A stretch of DNA of 64,000 nt from Stieleria bergensis (GCA_007745635.1 CP036272.1:6479679-6543678); one strand, 5' to 3'; positions 27,488-40,427 are shown, numbered from the stretch's first letter. Notes: generated by a model from the sequence alone, not told the origin. A program made the numbers and translations.

Positions 27488-28894
27488 ATGAATACACAAC
27501 GCCCTAACATTCTGTGGTACTGTACCGATCAACAGCGTTTCGACACCATTGGCGCACTTGGCAACCCGCATGTTGCGACGCCAACGATCGACAGTTTGGT
27601 CAACAACGGTGTCGCACTCACGCACGCTTACTGCCAAAGCCCGATCTGCACGCCCAGCCGATCCAGCTTCATGACGGGGATGTATCCCTCGCGAGTACAC
27701 AACACACGCAATGGCAACGAGACCTTCCCAGCGTATCCACCGGTGATCACCAAGCTGATTGCTGATTCAGGTTACGACTGTGGACTGATTGGAAAGTTTC
27801 ATTTACAGAGCGCTGGCCATCGCACCGAACCGCGGATCGATGATGGATTCTCTTACTGGAAATTCAGCCATGCCCCTCGGGACGATTGGTCCGAAGGTCA
27901 CGACTATGCTCAGTGGGTCAGCAGCCGCGGCGGTGACCTCGACGCGCTGCGAGAATCCGAAGACCGTGTGCCGCCGGAATACCACCAAACCACCTGGGGC
28001 AGTGAATGCGCGATTGACTTTATCAAGTCACACCAGGATGCCTCCCAGCCCTGGCTCCTTAACCTCAACATCTACGATCCGCATCCGCCATTCATTCCCC
28101 CCAAAGCTTATGCGGATCGGTTTGATGCTGCCAAAATGCCCGGACCGTATTTCCGTGATTCCGATTTGACGCAACAAATCAAGCTAGCGTCCCTGGATTT
28201 CCAAGACGAATTGCGCACACCGGAAGAACACAACGCCTTTCAGGTGCAAGCTTGGTATTACGCCATGATTGCTCAGATCGATGATCAGTTGGCGCGAATA
28301 TTGGCGACCCTTGACGCCACCGGTCAACGCGACAACACCATCATTCTGTTCACCAGCGATCACGGAGAAGCACTTGGTGACCACGGGCTCATGTTCAAAG
28401 GCTGTCGCTTTTACGAGGGACTCGTCCGCGTCCCTTTAATCTTTTCTTGGCCAGGAAAATTTGCCTCTGGAGTTCAGTCAGACGCCTTAGTGGAATTGCT
28501 GGACATGACTTCAACCCTGATGGAGTTGTGTCAGGTGGAAACCCCTGACTACATGCAAGGCAAGTCCTTGATGCCGATCTTGCGCGGCGAAACCGATGGA
28601 CATGATCACCGAGAATTTGTCCGCAGTGAGTACTTTGACGCGCTTGATCCCCACTTCACCGGAGGCACGGGCACGTTTGGCACCATGTATCGCACACGCA
28701 AGTACAAACTGTGCATGTATCACAACAAACAGCTTGGCGAACTTTATGATCTTGAAGCAGACCCGTGGGAGTTTAACGATCTGTGGGATTCACCAGAGCA
28801 TCAGTCGATCAAAAACGAGCTGATTCGCGAAGCCTTCGATGCTCACGTCGTGCTGACGACTGACATGGGGTCACCGCGCATCGCGCCCATGTGA
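27488..28894 (+). CDS. Type I sulfatase without signal peptide
   Basis: The 468-residue protein starts MNTQRPNILWYCTDQQRFD and has no signal peptide, so it is probably cytoplasmic. It carries the formylglycine site CTPSR (about residue 54) followed by SSFMTGMYPSRV, then GKFHLQ, FTSDHGEALGDHGLMFKG, and a C-terminal sulfatase subdomain ending with the conserved GELYDLEADPWEFNDLWD. It belongs to the iduronate-2-sulfatase/choline-sulfatase-like branch. It may act on small sulfated sugars after import. It starts 86 bases after tctA on the same strand, so co-expression with the transporter is plausible. Confidence 0.9.
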   Translation: MNTQRPNILWYCTDQQRFDTIGALGNPHVATPTIDSLVNNGVALTHAYCQSPICTPSRSSFMTGMYPSRVHNTRNGNETFPAYPPVITKLIADSGYDCGLIGKFHLQSAGHRTEPRIDDGFSYWKFSHAPRDDWSEGHDYAQWVSSRGGDLDALRESEDRVPPEYHQTTWGSECAIDFIKSHQDASQPWLLNLNIYDPHPPFIPPKAYADRFDAAKMPGPYFRDSDLTQQIKLASLDFQDELRTPEEHNAFQVQAWYYAMIAQIDDQLARILATLDATGQRDNTIILFTSDHGEALGDHGLMFKGCRFYEGLVRVPLIFSWPGKFASGVQSDALVELLDMTSTLMELCQVETPDYMQGKSLMPILRGETDGHDHREFVRSEYFDALDPHFTGGTGTFGTMYRTRKYKLCMYHNKQLGELYDLEADPWEFNDLWDSPEHQSIKNELIREAFDAHVVLTTDMGSPRIAPM

Positions 28895-28937
28895 TCGCAC
28901 CATCAAGAACGCCACGCGCTGGCCTCCTGCTTGAGAC

Positions 28938-29648
28938 TCATTGCCCAACGAGATCCATCAACTGACTGACACGTTGCGGATCGATCGCTTGGCGGCGGTT
29001 ACCATCGACACAGACTGCTGAACGAAGGCCGATCACATCGGGCTGCAAGCGTCTTAGCAGAGGCAGATGCTGAAAACCAATCGAACCGGCGACGGCAACC
29101 GACATGCCTGCTGCCTTTCCCCGGCGGATAAACGTGGCCAAAGCCTGTTCGCTGAGCGCATCAAACAATGTCGCTCCGTCTTTGATCGCTGTATCGAGCA
29201 TCACGACATCGGCCTTCGCGGCACTGGCCGCCGCAACAAGATCGTCAGCCAAAAGCCCATCAAATCGTTCCGCATCAGCGTAGCCTGCAGCGACGATTTT
29301 GGCCTCTGGATTCAGATCGTGGGCTGCACGTCGCACCGCGTTCATGACCTCACTCGCTTGGGCAACAGTCTTGGTTCCATACAAACCGGCCTTGATATAA
29401 GTGGCGCCTGAGTGCACAGCACCGACCGACGCTAATGCAGCCGTACCTGGCTTGGCAGGCAAGTCACCAAGCGTGGCACTGATCGTGACGGGAAACTCAG
29501 CCAGCGCTTCAGCAACCTGACGGATCAACCAAGGGAAGTTAGCGCCCAGAGAACCTTCAGCGGTATTCTTGATGTCAACGATGTCGACACCGACACGCGC
29601 AACAGCCAACGCTTCATCAAGGTTCACAGGACTGATCAAGACTCTCAT
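28938..29648 (-). CDS. mfnB: (5-formylfuran-3-yl)methyl phosphate synthase
   Basis: The 236-residue protein matches the MfnB family, which makes 4-(hydroxymethyl)-2-furancarboxaldehyde phosphate from two glyceraldehyde-3-phosphate molecules in methanofuran biosynthesis. The signature DIVDIKNTAEGSLGANFPWL holds the active-site Asp and Lys. The rest follows the TIM-barrel pattern: YIKAGLYGTKT, KIVAAGYADAER, DVVMLDTAIKDGATLFD and VAVAGSIG. Planctomycetes use tetrahydromethanopterin and methanofuran analogues for C1 oxidation, so a bacterial copy is expected, but no other pathway gene is in the window. It is convergent with the sulfatase gene (43 bases apart). Confidence 0.9.
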   Translation of the reverse strand: MRVLISPVNLDEALAVARVGVDIVDIKNTAEGSLGANFPWLIRQVAEALAEFPVTISATLGDLPAKPGTAALASVGAVHSGATYIKAGLYGTKTVAQASEVMNAVRRAAHDLNPEAKIVAAGYADAERFDGLLADDLVAAASAAKADVVMLDTAIKDGATLFDALSEQALATFIRRGKAAGMSVAVAGSIGFQHLPLLRRLQPDVIGLRSAVCVDGNRRQAIDPQRVSQLMDLVGQ

Positions 29649-29932
29649 GCGGGATCGCCAAGGGATTGAACACGCATGTCATGAGGCCATCCGAACGCGT
29701 GCGAAGATTATCAATCGGGTCAAATCGCAACGAAGACGCTTTGCCCGCCAAGCATTCGCCCAAAGAGAATCAATCCCCACAATTGATCGACACTTTGAGG
29801 CGGGTATCATAGTCAGAGCCCTCACCGACAACAACCAGCGGCAACCTCGCCCTGGGCTGGCCTTGGGCGCATCGCACCACCGCAGGTGATGCTCATTCGC
29901 CGTCACCAACAAGGCCTACAATCAGCAACCTC

Positions 29933-30574
29933 ATGCCCGAATTTGACAATATCAGCGACTGGATTGAAGGCGCCAAGGACGGCCAGTCACATGCGGCTAA
30001 CCAGCTTTGGCAGCACTACTTTGATCGCTTGGTACAAACGGTTCGCCAACAACTGCTTGGCCAAAATCGAGCGATCTCTGATGAAGAGGACATTGTTTTA
30101 AGCGTTTTCAATAGCTTTTACGCTGCAGCTCAACAGGGTCGGTTTCCTGAGCTTTCCGACCGCAATGGTCTCTGGGGACTGCTGCTAAGCATGGCGGCTC
30201 GAAAGGTGATCGATAAACGCCGCCACGACCAACGACAGCGACGTGGTGGAACTCATCGTGTTCAATCGCTTCACGAAAACCCCGAGACATTGATCGAAAC
30301 CATTGGGAACGAGCCGTCCCCTGAAATGGTGCTGATGATGCAGGAATCCATGGAGCGTTTTTTTTCTCATCTCGGTGTCGGGCAACTGCGAGATGTAGCG
30401 GTTGCTAAGTTAGAGGGACATTCCAACGCGGCCATTGCCAAGCGTTTTGAATGCTCTGAGCGGACAATCGAGCGTCGATTGCACCTGATTCGAGAAAAAT
30501 GTCACCAGGAATTCATCACCGACCATGAGCATTCGCCACAAGAAACTCCCGATCGAAGCACTGGAACGGATTGA
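29933..30574 (+). CDS. ECF-type RNA polymerase sigma factor
   Basis: The 213-residue protein has sigma region 2 (HAANQLWQHYFDRLVQTVRQQ, then ISDEEDIVLSVFNSFYAAAQ) and region 4 (LRDVAVAKLEGHSNAAIAKR, then CSERTIERRLHLIREKC). This is the planctomycete ECF type with a polar C-terminal tail (HEHSPQETPDRSTGTD). The last 50 bases overlap the start of the downstream kinase gene in another frame, so the tail and the kinase start are read from the same DNA. As with the pair at 11.1-16.2 kb, control by the adjacent kinase is likely. Confidence 0.87.
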   Translation: MPEFDNISDWIEGAKDGQSHAANQLWQHYFDRLVQTVRQQLLGQNRAISDEEDIVLSVFNSFYAAAQQGRFPELSDRNGLWGLLLSMAARKVIDKRRHDQRQRRGGTHRVQSLHENPETLIETIGNEPSPEMVLMMQESMERFFSHLGVGQLRDVAVAKLEGHSNAAIAKRFECSERTIERRLHLIREKCHQEFITDHEHSPQETPDRSTGTD

Positions 30575-32336
30575 CGACCTGTGTGCCGATTTTGAACGGA
30601 ATTGGCAACAAGATCAGCCGATCAGCATTGAGTCTGTTCTGCAGGTTGACCTGCCGGAACCAGAACACGACGTGCTGCTGGCGGAATTGATTGCCCTGGA
30701 CATCGACTATCGACAACGTCGTGGCGACCCGCCCAATCAGCAAGAGTATTTGGAGCGTTTCCCCGACCATGGACTGGTGATCGAAGACCTGTTCAGCGAC
30801 CAAGACAAACCGACGGCTCCCTTTCAGGCTCCCTCGATTGCAACGCTTTCGGAACACTTCCCTCAACTGGAGATCATCGAACTGCTGGGTGCCGGTGGCA
30901 TGGGCGCCGTCTACAAGGCTCGGCAAACGGGGCTCGATCGTCTCGTTGCCTTAAAGATCCTGCCACAGGAGTTCGCACACGACGTCAAGTTCGCGCTGCG
31001 TTTCACTCGCGAAGCACGCACGCTGGCGAAACTAAATCATCCCAATATTGTTTCGGTCTACGAGTGTGGCAAAGCCGGCGAGACGTATTACTTCTTGATG
31101 GAATTTGTCGACGGACCCACACTTCGCCAAATCGTTGGCCAGCAACAACTCTCGCCACAACACGCGCTGACCATCGTTCCACACCTGTGCGATGCGCTTC
31201 AGTTTGCACATAACGAAGGCATCATTCATCGCGACATCAAACCCGAAAACATCCTGATGACCCGTGAGGGTAGCATCAAGATTGCCGACTTTGGACTCTC
31301 TAGAATCCTTGGCAACGACAGCCAACCGACTGCCTTGACAGCCACCCATCAAGTCATGGGAACACCGCGATACATGGCTCCCGAACAAATGACCGGCGCT
31401 GGCAGTGTTGACCATCGTGCGGACATCTATTCGTTAGGTGTTGTATTCTACGAAATGCTAACCGGTGAACTACCGATTGGACGCTTTGAAGTGCCTTCGC
31501 AAAAGGTTCACGTCGATGTGCGATTGGATGACATTGTCTTGCGGACGCTGGAAGCCGAACCTCAACGGCGCTACCAACATGCCAGCCAAATCAAATCCGA
31601 TGTTTTGAGCCTGACATCAACGGCGGATCCCAACTTGGCACCCACCGAAGCACTGGCGCCCTCCCAAACACTGGGGGCATCGATGGCCAACCCATCGGCC
31701 GTCGCTGCGGAATCCCATGTGTCCGTAATGCAACAACAAGAACTCGCGGGAAGACTGTTGCTGACGCGGCGAGAGTTGATGCAGCGAGTCAAGCAGGCGC
31801 TGCGACCGCTGTTCTACGGACAGCTCCTTCAGATCCTCATTGGGATCGCCACCATCGCGTTGGGAGCCCAGTGCTGGGCCAGCAACACGCAGATCCCTCA
31901 CCGTTTGACCTGTGGCTTGATCGTGCACGTCTATGGCGTCTTGCTGATCATCATCGCGGCCAATGTGTTAGTCCGAATCAAACGGATCGATGACTCGAAG
32001 CCCATTGAAGACGTGCGTCATCGCGTGGATGACGTAAAAAACTTCTACTTGCGATTTGGCTCCATCATCGGCTTTCCCTGGTGGCTAATGTGGATTCCCT
32101 TTGCCGTGACGATGGGCTTCGATGTCGTCCTGCACCCAAATTCGCTGTACCCGGGACTGATCGTCGGTGCGATTGGGTTGCTGTGCTGTTTTTGGCTTTA
32201 CAGAAAAGTGCACCAAGCCCCCTCAAGCAATGTCAACCAAGACAAAGCACGCTCATTCCGCGATGCCTTTGCGGGCAAAAGCCTAGCGAAGGCTTACCTT
32301 GCCATCAGCGAGATCGAACAGGCCAAGATTCTGTAG
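30525..32336 (+). CDS. Ser/Thr protein kinase with C-terminal membrane domain
   Basis: The 603-residue protein has an N-terminal segment of about 115 residues typical of planctomycete kinases (QQEYLERFPDHGLVIEDLF). A full kinase domain follows at about 120-370: LLGAGGMGAVYKARQ, lysine in LVALKIL, HRDIKPENILM, DFGLSR, and MGTPRYMAPEQM as activation segment. A linker then leads to about four membrane segments in the last 160 residues (LLQILIGIATIALGAQC, LIVHVYGVLLIIIAANVLV, WWLMWIPFAVTMGF, LIVGAIGLLCCFWLY). There are no WD40 repeats. It overlaps the upstream ECF sigma gene by 50 bases, so the two proteins are co-expressed and probably work together. Confidence 0.9.
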   Translation: MSIRHKKLPIEALERIDDLCADFERNWQQDQPISIESVLQVDLPEPEHDVLLAELIALDIDYRQRRGDPPNQQEYLERFPDHGLVIEDLFSDQDKPTAPFQAPSIATLSEHFPQLEIIELLGAGGMGAVYKARQTGLDRLVALKILPQEFAHDVKFALRFTREARTLAKLNHPNIVSVYECGKAGETYYFLMEFVDGPTLRQIVGQQQLSPQHALTIVPHLCDALQFAHNEGIIHRDIKPENILMTREGSIKIADFGLSRILGNDSQPTALTATHQVMGTPRYMAPEQMTGAGSVDHRADIYSLGVVFYEMLTGELPIGRFEVPSQKVHVDVRLDDIVLRTLEAEPQRRYQHASQIKSDVLSLTSTADPNLAPTEALAPSQTLGASMANPSAVAAESHVSVMQQQELAGRLLLTRRELMQRVKQALRPLFYGQLLQILIGIATIALGAQCWASNTQIPHRLTCGLIVHVYGVLLIIIAANVLVRIKRIDDSKPIEDVRHRVDDVKNFYLRFGSIIGFPWWLMWIPFAVTMGFDVVLHPNSLYPGLIVGAIGLLCCFWLYRKVHQAPSSNVNQDKARSFRDAFAGKSLAKAYLAISEIEQAKIL

Positions 32337-32375
32337 CACCTACCGATGCTGTCTTTGTTGCGCCACGCTGCCAGC

Positions 32376-33401
32376 TTACTTTACCTGCAGCGTTGGAAAC
32401 ACCGTCAGCCAATCCTGTTTCATATCGACGACCGTCCAATCACGTTGGGCAGCTTCATCCAGTCCTTTATCGAGTCGCCCAATGTGGCCTTTACGGTCAT
32501 AGGCGTACTCGCGTTCGGCATCGGTATGATGAATGTAAACCGCCAGTCGCTTTCCTGATCCAGCCGCAGTCCACTGCAACATCTGCAGGTCGCCATCGGA
32601 GTTTCCAAAGGCAGCAATGGGACGGCGGCCAATGTGACGATGAATCGCGACTGGCTTGCCTTCTTTGTCATCGATGAATGCAAGCTTGGGAAGCCGCAGC
32701 AATTGCGGCACTCCATCTTGAAGTTGATAACGCAGTTCAATCGTTGATCCAATGATTTGATTCGTGGGAACACCGTATCGCTGCGTGGCCCAAGGACGCA
32801 TGAATTCCATCCCGCCGCCAGAGACAATCCAAGTTTGAAAGTCGTGCTTTCGCAGATAGTCCAGCAACTCGACCATCGGCTGATACACCATGTCTTGATA
32901 ACGTCGCCCCGTCACGGGATGTTTGGCGGACGCGATCCAGTCCGACACGATGGCGTCGAACTGCTCAGTCGTCATGCCGGCGTGCGACTCCATCACAACT
33001 TTAACAACCGCCTCCTCACCACCCTCGGCAATCGTTTTAACATCGCCAGAGAGAGCCGCCTTCATCACCGGATCTTGTTGCCATTGAGGATGCTCATCAG
33101 CCATCGCCTTGACGCGATCAAAGGCAAACGCCAACTGAAAATAATAGGGCTGTTCGCACCATAGCGTGCCATCATTATCGAACACGGCGATGCGATCTTG
33201 TACTGGCACGAACGAAGGGCTATCGCGATCGGTCACAGCAGCAACAAAGTCAATGATCGATTGCTTAACGGCTCCATCCTTCCATGATTTGAGATCCTGG
33301 GCAGAAACATTACCGCCAATGCAAGTCGCCACGATCAAGAGAACTGCCACCAAGACGATTCGCATTCCGGACGTTTTCTGACTTCGCTCAATTCCAAGCA
33401 T
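32376..33401 (-). CDS. Exported HAD-superfamily phosphatase
   Basis: The 341-residue protein has an N-terminal signal segment (RIVLVAVLLIVATCIGG, residues 14-30). The HAD core has motif I FDNDGTLWCE with the nucleophile Asp, WIVSGGG as motif II, a lysine region (LAFIDDKEGKP) and motif IV GNSDGDLQML. It should hydrolyse phosphate esters in the periplasm. An AAGGTG eight bases before the ATG at 33401 supports that start; an in-frame ATG at 33365 would give a shorter signal peptide. It is convergent with the kinase gene (39 bases). Confidence 0.82.
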   Translation of the reverse strand: MLGIERSQKTSGMRIVLVAVLLIVATCIGGNVSAQDLKSWKDGAVKQSIIDFVAAVTDRDSPSFVPVQDRIAVFDNDGTLWCEQPYYFQLAFAFDRVKAMADEHPQWQQDPVMKAALSGDVKTIAEGGEEAVVKVVMESHAGMTTEQFDAIVSDWIASAKHPVTGRRYQDMVYQPMVELLDYLRKHDFQTWIVSGGGMEFMRPWATQRYGVPTNQIIGSTIELRYQLQDGVPQLLRLPKLAFIDDKEGKPVAIHRHIGRRPIAAFGNSDGDLQMLQWTAAGSGKRLAVYIHHTDAEREYAYDRKGHIGRLDKGLDEAAQRDWTVVDMKQDWLTVFPTLQVK

Positions 33402-33788
33402 GTTCGCTGCACCTTGTGGCTGGAGGATTCATTTAGCAATCATGCCTCTTGCGTTTGTTCCTTTGGACAGACACCAGCACGACAGATCGCTTCAGCATAC
33501 CTTAGAAAAATCAAGGATCGATCAAATTTTCCCTCTGGAAACACGCACTCGAAGATGCAGTTCATCGAAAATGAGCCTGAAGCGGTTCATCACCATTTTT
33601 CAGCCGCTAAGCCAAATCTGCCTGATGAAGACGCAAAATCTGCAGTCGTTTGAATCGTGAGAAAGCAGCTACCAAGTCTCGGGCACTTCACTTGGATGCG
33701 ATCTCGCCCGCCGCAAACTCGTCTGCTGACGCATCCATGCTAAAATCCAGGGTTCCTCGCCCACCCTCAAATCACTCCGACTCGACAG
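33402..33788. other. Divergent intergenic stretch, no supported gene
   Basis: 387 bases between the HAD phosphatase gene and the divergent beta-helix gene. Two overlapping plus-strand frames of about 80 codons look random. Promoters of both genes should lie here, but I see no clear -35/-10 pair. Confidence 0.35.
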
Positions 33789-35138
33789 ATGCAACGACAA
33801 ATCACCGCCGCATTCATCGTCTTTTCTGGCATGCTGTTTACCCTGATCAGCTCAGGACTGGCCGCCCAGGAACCAACGTTGCCATGGGTCAGCGGTCAGA
33901 CAAGCCCCAATTGGCACACTGGCCAAGTTCGTCGCAAGATCCGTCACACATACGATGACAGACAAAACGACCAAGCCAACGGATTAAGGCTGAAGCAGAG
34001 GATTGAAGACCTCCAACCGGGCGACATGTTACTTATCGCTCCCGGCCGTTACTCGATCGGTCCCAAACTGGTCGTGGATCTGCAAGGGACACCCCAAGCG
34101 CCGATCTGGATCATTGGATCGAGCAAGGAACAACCAACCATCATCACTCGACCGGATGCGCGACAAAACGTAATGAACGTTGGGGAGCGAAAACGAACCG
34201 AGTATGTCTGTTTCCAGAACGTGGAGTTTACCGGCGGAAGCACATTGATCCGCCTCTACGATTGCCATCATGTGTGGCTCGATCGCTGCCACCTCCATCA
34301 CGCTGGCGCCGAAGGCATCACAGCAAACACTCGCGACACCCAACACCTATTCATCACCAACAATCACTTTCACGATTTCAAGAACCCCAATGCCACCGGC
34401 GAAGCGATGTACTTGGGCGCGAACCAGGGCAAAGCCAAAATGTCCTACTCAGTCATCGCCAACAATCATGTGCATGATTGCGGGGGGCAACAAGGCGACG
34501 GGATTGAAATCAAACAGGGCTCCTTCAATAACTGGATCGTTGGCAACCATGTTCACGATACCCAGTACCCTTGCATTCTGGCTTATGGGACCGGTGGCAA
34601 AGGAATCAATTTGATTGAACGCAACGTGTGTTACCGCAGCAACGACAACACGATGCAAGTTCAAGGCGAAGCGATCGTACGCAACAATTTGCTGATGGCC
34701 GCTGCCGGTGCGGGGTTTGCCAGCACTGACCATCAAGGCAAATCGACCCGCCTAACGGTGACTCAGAACACAATCATTTCCTCCCGCCGCGGCGCGAACC
34801 TGTCCAGCTGGAACGATCGCCAGAACATGATCTTTGCCAATAATGCTGTGTACACCAACCATGGCGATGCGATCCGACTGCCACAAGGCGCTGCAGGAGT
34901 GACTCTTGCTGGCAATGTTGTCACCGGCAAGGTCAGCGGAACAGCCCGTGATGTGCTGCAAGGCAACGGCCTGTCGGATTTTAACGAAGTTAGCTGGGAC
35001 GCCATGAAACGCAATGCGATGCCAACGCCCGCCAGCCCACTGATCGGAACTGCTGCCGGTCAGTTCAGCGCGACGGTCGATCTTCGTGGTCATCGACGCA
35101 AGTCAACCAAAATCGTCGGAGCGTTTGTGGCTCCGTAA
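33789..35138 (+). CDS. Exported right-handed parallel beta-helix protein (polysaccharide lyase-like)
   Basis: The 449-residue protein has a signal peptide (AAFIVFSGMLFTLISSGLAAQ). It then has a beta-helix entry (LQPGDMLLIAPGRYSIGP, PQAPIWIIGSSKEQPTII) of the kind seen in chondroitinase B-like/pectate lyase-like folds, followed by coils with asparagine ladders (ITNNHFHDFKN, VIANNHVHDCGG, WIVGNHVHDTQYP, VTQNTIISSRRGANL). Four related N-x-H-x-H-D units may bind metal or glycan. It should act outside the cytoplasm on acidic polysaccharide. It differs from the 16.4-kb beta-helix protein, which has AGIG coils. It ends 23 bases before the convergent lysR gene. Confidence 0.8.
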   Translation: MQRQITAAFIVFSGMLFTLISSGLAAQEPTLPWVSGQTSPNWHTGQVRRKIRHTYDDRQNDQANGLRLKQRIEDLQPGDMLLIAPGRYSIGPKLVVDLQGTPQAPIWIIGSSKEQPTIITRPDARQNVMNVGERKRTEYVCFQNVEFTGGSTLIRLYDCHHVWLDRCHLHHAGAEGITANTRDTQHLFITNNHFHDFKNPNATGEAMYLGANQGKAKMSYSVIANNHVHDCGGQQGDGIEIKQGSFNNWIVGNHVHDTQYPCILAYGTGGKGINLIERNVCYRSNDNTMQVQGEAIVRNNLLMAAAGAGFASTDHQGKSTRLTVTQNTIISSRRGANLSSWNDRQNMIFANNAVYTNHGDAIRLPQGAAGVTLAGNVVTGKVSGTARDVLQGNGLSDFNEVSWDAMKRNAMPTPASPLIGTAAGQFSATVDLRGHRRKSTKIVGAFVAP

Positions 35139-35160
35139 TCTTGCCGTGCCAGCGTACTCG

Positions 35161-36036
35161 TTATCTTGTTGTCGCTTGTAGCTGCTGCCGAAACGCTTGC
35201 AGCAGTTTGCTTTGAAAGCGATAGGGATTCCAGACCGCGGCGATGGTCCGCGTTGGCTTACGACCAGCGAAGGATCGATACACACGTTGCTTGCTATGGT
35301 CGATTGACTTGGCCATCGCGGGAATCATTGACACGCCATGTGATAAAGAGACCAGCTCCTGAACCATTGCCAGCTGGCTAGTCTTTTCGACCGAGACCGG
35401 TTGAAACGAACGTTGTCGACAAAAGGAGACGATGTTGTCAGATAAACAGTGCGCTTCATCCAACAACACAAACGGCAACGGCTCCACATCGCTCAAGCGA
35501 ATCGACTTCTTATCGGCCAGCGCATGATCCTTGGGCATGACCAGGAAGAGCTCTTCATCAAACAGCGGTTCAACTTCGAGGTACTTCGCCGGCAACGGCA
35601 GGGCCAAAATTGCCAGGTCCACATCGCCTTGGGTGCAACTCTTGATCAAATGATCGGTGGTGTTCTCCTGAACCACCACGGTCGCCTTCGGATAGGCAGC
35701 CGAAAACTGGCGTAGCACGTCGGGCAAGAAGTAAGGCGCGATCGTCGGAATGGCCCCCACACGAATGCGGCCGCTTTGCCCGTCATCGGTGATCTCTGCT
35801 TTGGTGTCTTCCAAGATAGAGAGCACTTGCTGCGCTCTGGCTTGCAACAAGAGCCCCGCGTCGGTGAGTGAAACGGAGCGCGTCTTCCGCTCGAACACCG
35901 GTTGCCCGAGTTCGTCCTCAAGCCTCTGCACCGAGCGACTGAGAGCCGACTGGGAAATCACTAGATCCTCCGCCGCTCGGGTGAAGTTGCCGCGCTCGGC
36001 GACTTGAAGAAAGTACCGCAACTGGTCGATTTCCAT
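35161..36036 (-). CDS. LysR-family transcriptional regulator (OxyR-like position)
   Basis: The 291-residue protein has the LysR winged helix at residues 1-60 ([19 protein letters not shown], then [18 protein letters not shown]) and the periplasmic-binding-like sensor domain after it ([30 protein letters not shown]). I start at 36036 because MEIDQLRYF is the usual LysR beginning and GAGG lies about nine bases upstream; the frame is open to 36069. Divergent transcription from katG suggests it controls katG in response to peroxide. The sensor has one cysteine ([13 protein letters not shown] region), and I cannot identify an OxyR redox pair with certainty. Confidence 0.88.
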   Translation of the reverse strand: MEIDQLRYFLQVAERGNFTRAAEDLVISQSALSRSVQRLEDELGQPVFERKTRSVSLTDAGLLLQARAQQVLSILEDTKAEITDDGQSGRIRVGAIPTIAPYFLPDVLRQFSAAYPKATVVVQENTTDHLIKSCTQGDVDLAILALPLPAKYLEVEPLFDEELFLVMPKDHALADKKSIRLSDVEPLPFVLLDEAHCLSDNIVSFCRQRSFQPVSVEKTSQLAMVQELVSLSHGVSMIPAMAKSIDHSKQRVYRSFAGRKPTRTIAAVWNPYRFQSKLLQAFRQQLQATTR

Positions 36037-36064
36037 GCCTCTTCCCCTCACAATGAACCATGCA

Positions 36065-36100
36065 CCCAATGCATCACAGATAGTACATCAATGCATTGGG
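36065..36100. promoter_or_regulatory. Perfect 10-bp inverted repeat between lysR and katG
   Basis: CCCAATGCAT (36065-36074) and its exact complement ATGCATTGGG (36091-36100) are separated by 16 bases. The repeat starts 28 bases before the lysR start codon and lies 240 bases before katG. Two dyad half-sites on one DNA face are typical of LysR-family operators, so this is the likely site for auto- and katG control. Confidence 0.6.
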
Positions 36101-36142
36101 CAAATCATCTTGAATCGCCAATAATTCCCTCGTTGCCACTGA

Positions 36143-38698
<2,556 letters not shown>

Positions 38699-38732
38699 CG
38701 GTCAGCCTGCTGGAACACGACATCCACTTTGC

Positions 38733-38765
38733 AGCCAGTCAGCCTTACGGTTGACTGGCTCTTTT
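38733..38765 (+). terminator. Rho-independent terminator of katG
   Basis: AGCCAGTCA (38733-38741) pairs perfectly with TGACTGGCT (38752-38760) around a 10-base loop and is followed by CTTTTC. It lies 35 bases after the katG stop codon. Confidence 0.8.
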
Positions 38766-38993
38766 CATTGCCCCGCCATCACGCCTTGAACACCGCAACG
38801 TAAAGGGACGCAAGGCAACCTTATGCACTGATATCGCAGCAGACGTTCAAGCGGGCGAGGGGTTACCCGAGTCGTCCACAATGCCGCAATAAAGGACCTG
38901 TTAACAGGCCTATGATTCGCAGAGCCGAACCCCGACACAATACGTCCCCTTTGTTTGGCAACTCCCGTCACACGTCACACCACTGCGATCACC

Positions 38994-40427
38994 ATGAGCA
39001 ACTCGTCACGAAAACCTCTGTTTGAGATCTCTGACGGTCATCGCTTGGCAACGGTGCCTGCGTTGTTTTTGATTGGCTGCTTCACCTTGGTCGGAGTCAT
39101 GTACTGGCTCTCCAAAGAGCAGCAAAAGTCCGCCGCCGCGATCAACCTAGCGGGGCGCCAGCGTTCACTGAACTTAGAACACCTCAATCGGGTCCTGCGT
39201 ACGGGCACCGGCCGGGAAGCAGACTACCAAGCGACACGGAACCTGCTTCATGAATCGATGGCAGTGCTTCGCGACGGCGGCGAACATGACTTTGGCTACA
39301 TCATTCATGAACAGCGTCCCGAATACACCGAAGCACTGGCTGAGTCGGAGGAACTGTTTGATCGCACCGTCGATCTGAGCGATCAGTATTTACAGGCAGC
39401 TGCAACCGCCCCCGAGCAGGCCGACCGCTTACTGCAGGAACTCATCCCGCTGGCTGAACAGTCCCGCCAAGCTGCTCACGGCGTTGTCACAACCCTGGCA
39501 GACTTGTCAGAGCGCGACACGCAAGCTGGCCTAACCATGGCCGTTGTGATGGCCATTCTGATTGGGATCGTCGCCGGCATCTGGGCAGTCTACTGCGCCA
39601 AACGCTTGACTCGCCGCGTCGGAAAAGTTGCCAAGGGCTTGGAACACCTGGCGTTTGTTGAATTGAACAAAGTGAGCGATCAACTGAGTGATTCAGCCAG
39701 TTCGACCAATCAGCAAGCCAGTTCGGCGGCCACCGCTGCCGAACAAGTGCAGGGCAACGTCCGCAGTGTCTCCGAAGCGGTCAACCAGTTTGAAATCAGC
39801 ATTCGTGAGATCTCCGAAAACGTCTCCACAGCCGTTTCCATTGCGCGGGAAGCGAACGTAAAAACGGAAACAACCGACCAGACCATTCGTCGACTTAACG
39901 ACAACAGCAACTCGATTTCCGAGGTGGTCCAAGCGATCAACGGCGTGGCGGAACAAACGAACCTCCTGGCCCTGAATGCAACCATCGAAGCGGCACGCGC
40001 GGGCGAAGCCGGCAAAGGCTTTGCAGTCGTCGCCAACGAAGTCAAGGAACTCGCGAAACAAACCACCCAAGCCACTGAAGACATCGTCGCCCAAATTGAA
40101 ACCATCCGCTCGGACACTGGCGATGCGGTCAGTGATATCGCCATCGTTCAACAGGTGATTGCCCAGATCAACGAAAGCCAAGATGCAATTGCGGTGGCGA
40201 TCGAAGAACAGACACGCATGACAGAAGGAATTTCTCGCGACATACGTGAAGTGTCCAATGGGACCAGCGAGATTGTTCACAACGTTGCAAACGTGGCCGA
40301 TGCCGCCGAAATGACTTCCCAGTCATCCAAGGAAACTCGGCAAAAAGCGGAACTGATTTTCAGCACCGCGACACGACTGCTAGAGATCGTGGGCATGAAA
40401 TCACAAAGTAGCAGTGATGCCAGCTAA
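38994..40427 (+). CDS. Methyl-accepting chemotaxis protein with PilJ-type sensor
   Basis: The 477-residue protein has a first membrane segment at about residues 20-40 ([19 protein letters not shown]), then a periplasmic sensor with the PilJ/NarX pattern [19 protein letters not shown] second membrane segment follows at about 180-200 ([19 protein letters not shown]). The cytoplasmic signalling rod has the MCP hairpin tip [19 protein letters not shown] and [14 protein letters not shown]. It should pass a signal to CheA/CheW; no che genes are nearby, so it may serve twitching or type IV pili. I start at 38994 ([12 protein letters not shown]); the frame is open to 38955. It is convergent with the next gene. 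Confidence 0.92.
   Translation: MSNSSRKPLFEISDGHRLATVPALFLIGCFTLVGVMYWLSKEQQKSAAAINLAGRQRSLNLEHLNRVLRTGTGREADYQATRNLLHESMAVLRDGGEHDFGYIIHEQRPEYTEALAESEELFDRTVDLSDQYLQAAATAPEQADRLLQELIPLAEQSRQAAHGVVTTLADLSERDTQAGLTMAVVMAILIGIVAGIWAVYCAKRLTRRVGKVAKGLEHLAFVELNKVSDQLSDSASSTNQQASSAATAAEQVQGNVRSVSEAVNQFEISIREISENVSTAVSIAREANVKTETTDQTIRRLNDNSNSISEVVQAINGVAEQTNLLALNATIEAARAGEAGKGFAVVANEVKELAKQTTQATEDIVAQIETIRSDTGDAVSDIAIVQQVIAQINESQDAIAVAIEEQTRMTEGISRDIREVSNGTSEIVHNVANVADAAEMTSQSSKETRQKAELIFSTATRLLEIVGMKSQSSSDAS

Noticed and set aside
39693-40280. Minus-strand open frame of 195 codons
   Set aside because: Antisense to the chemoreceptor signalling domain.
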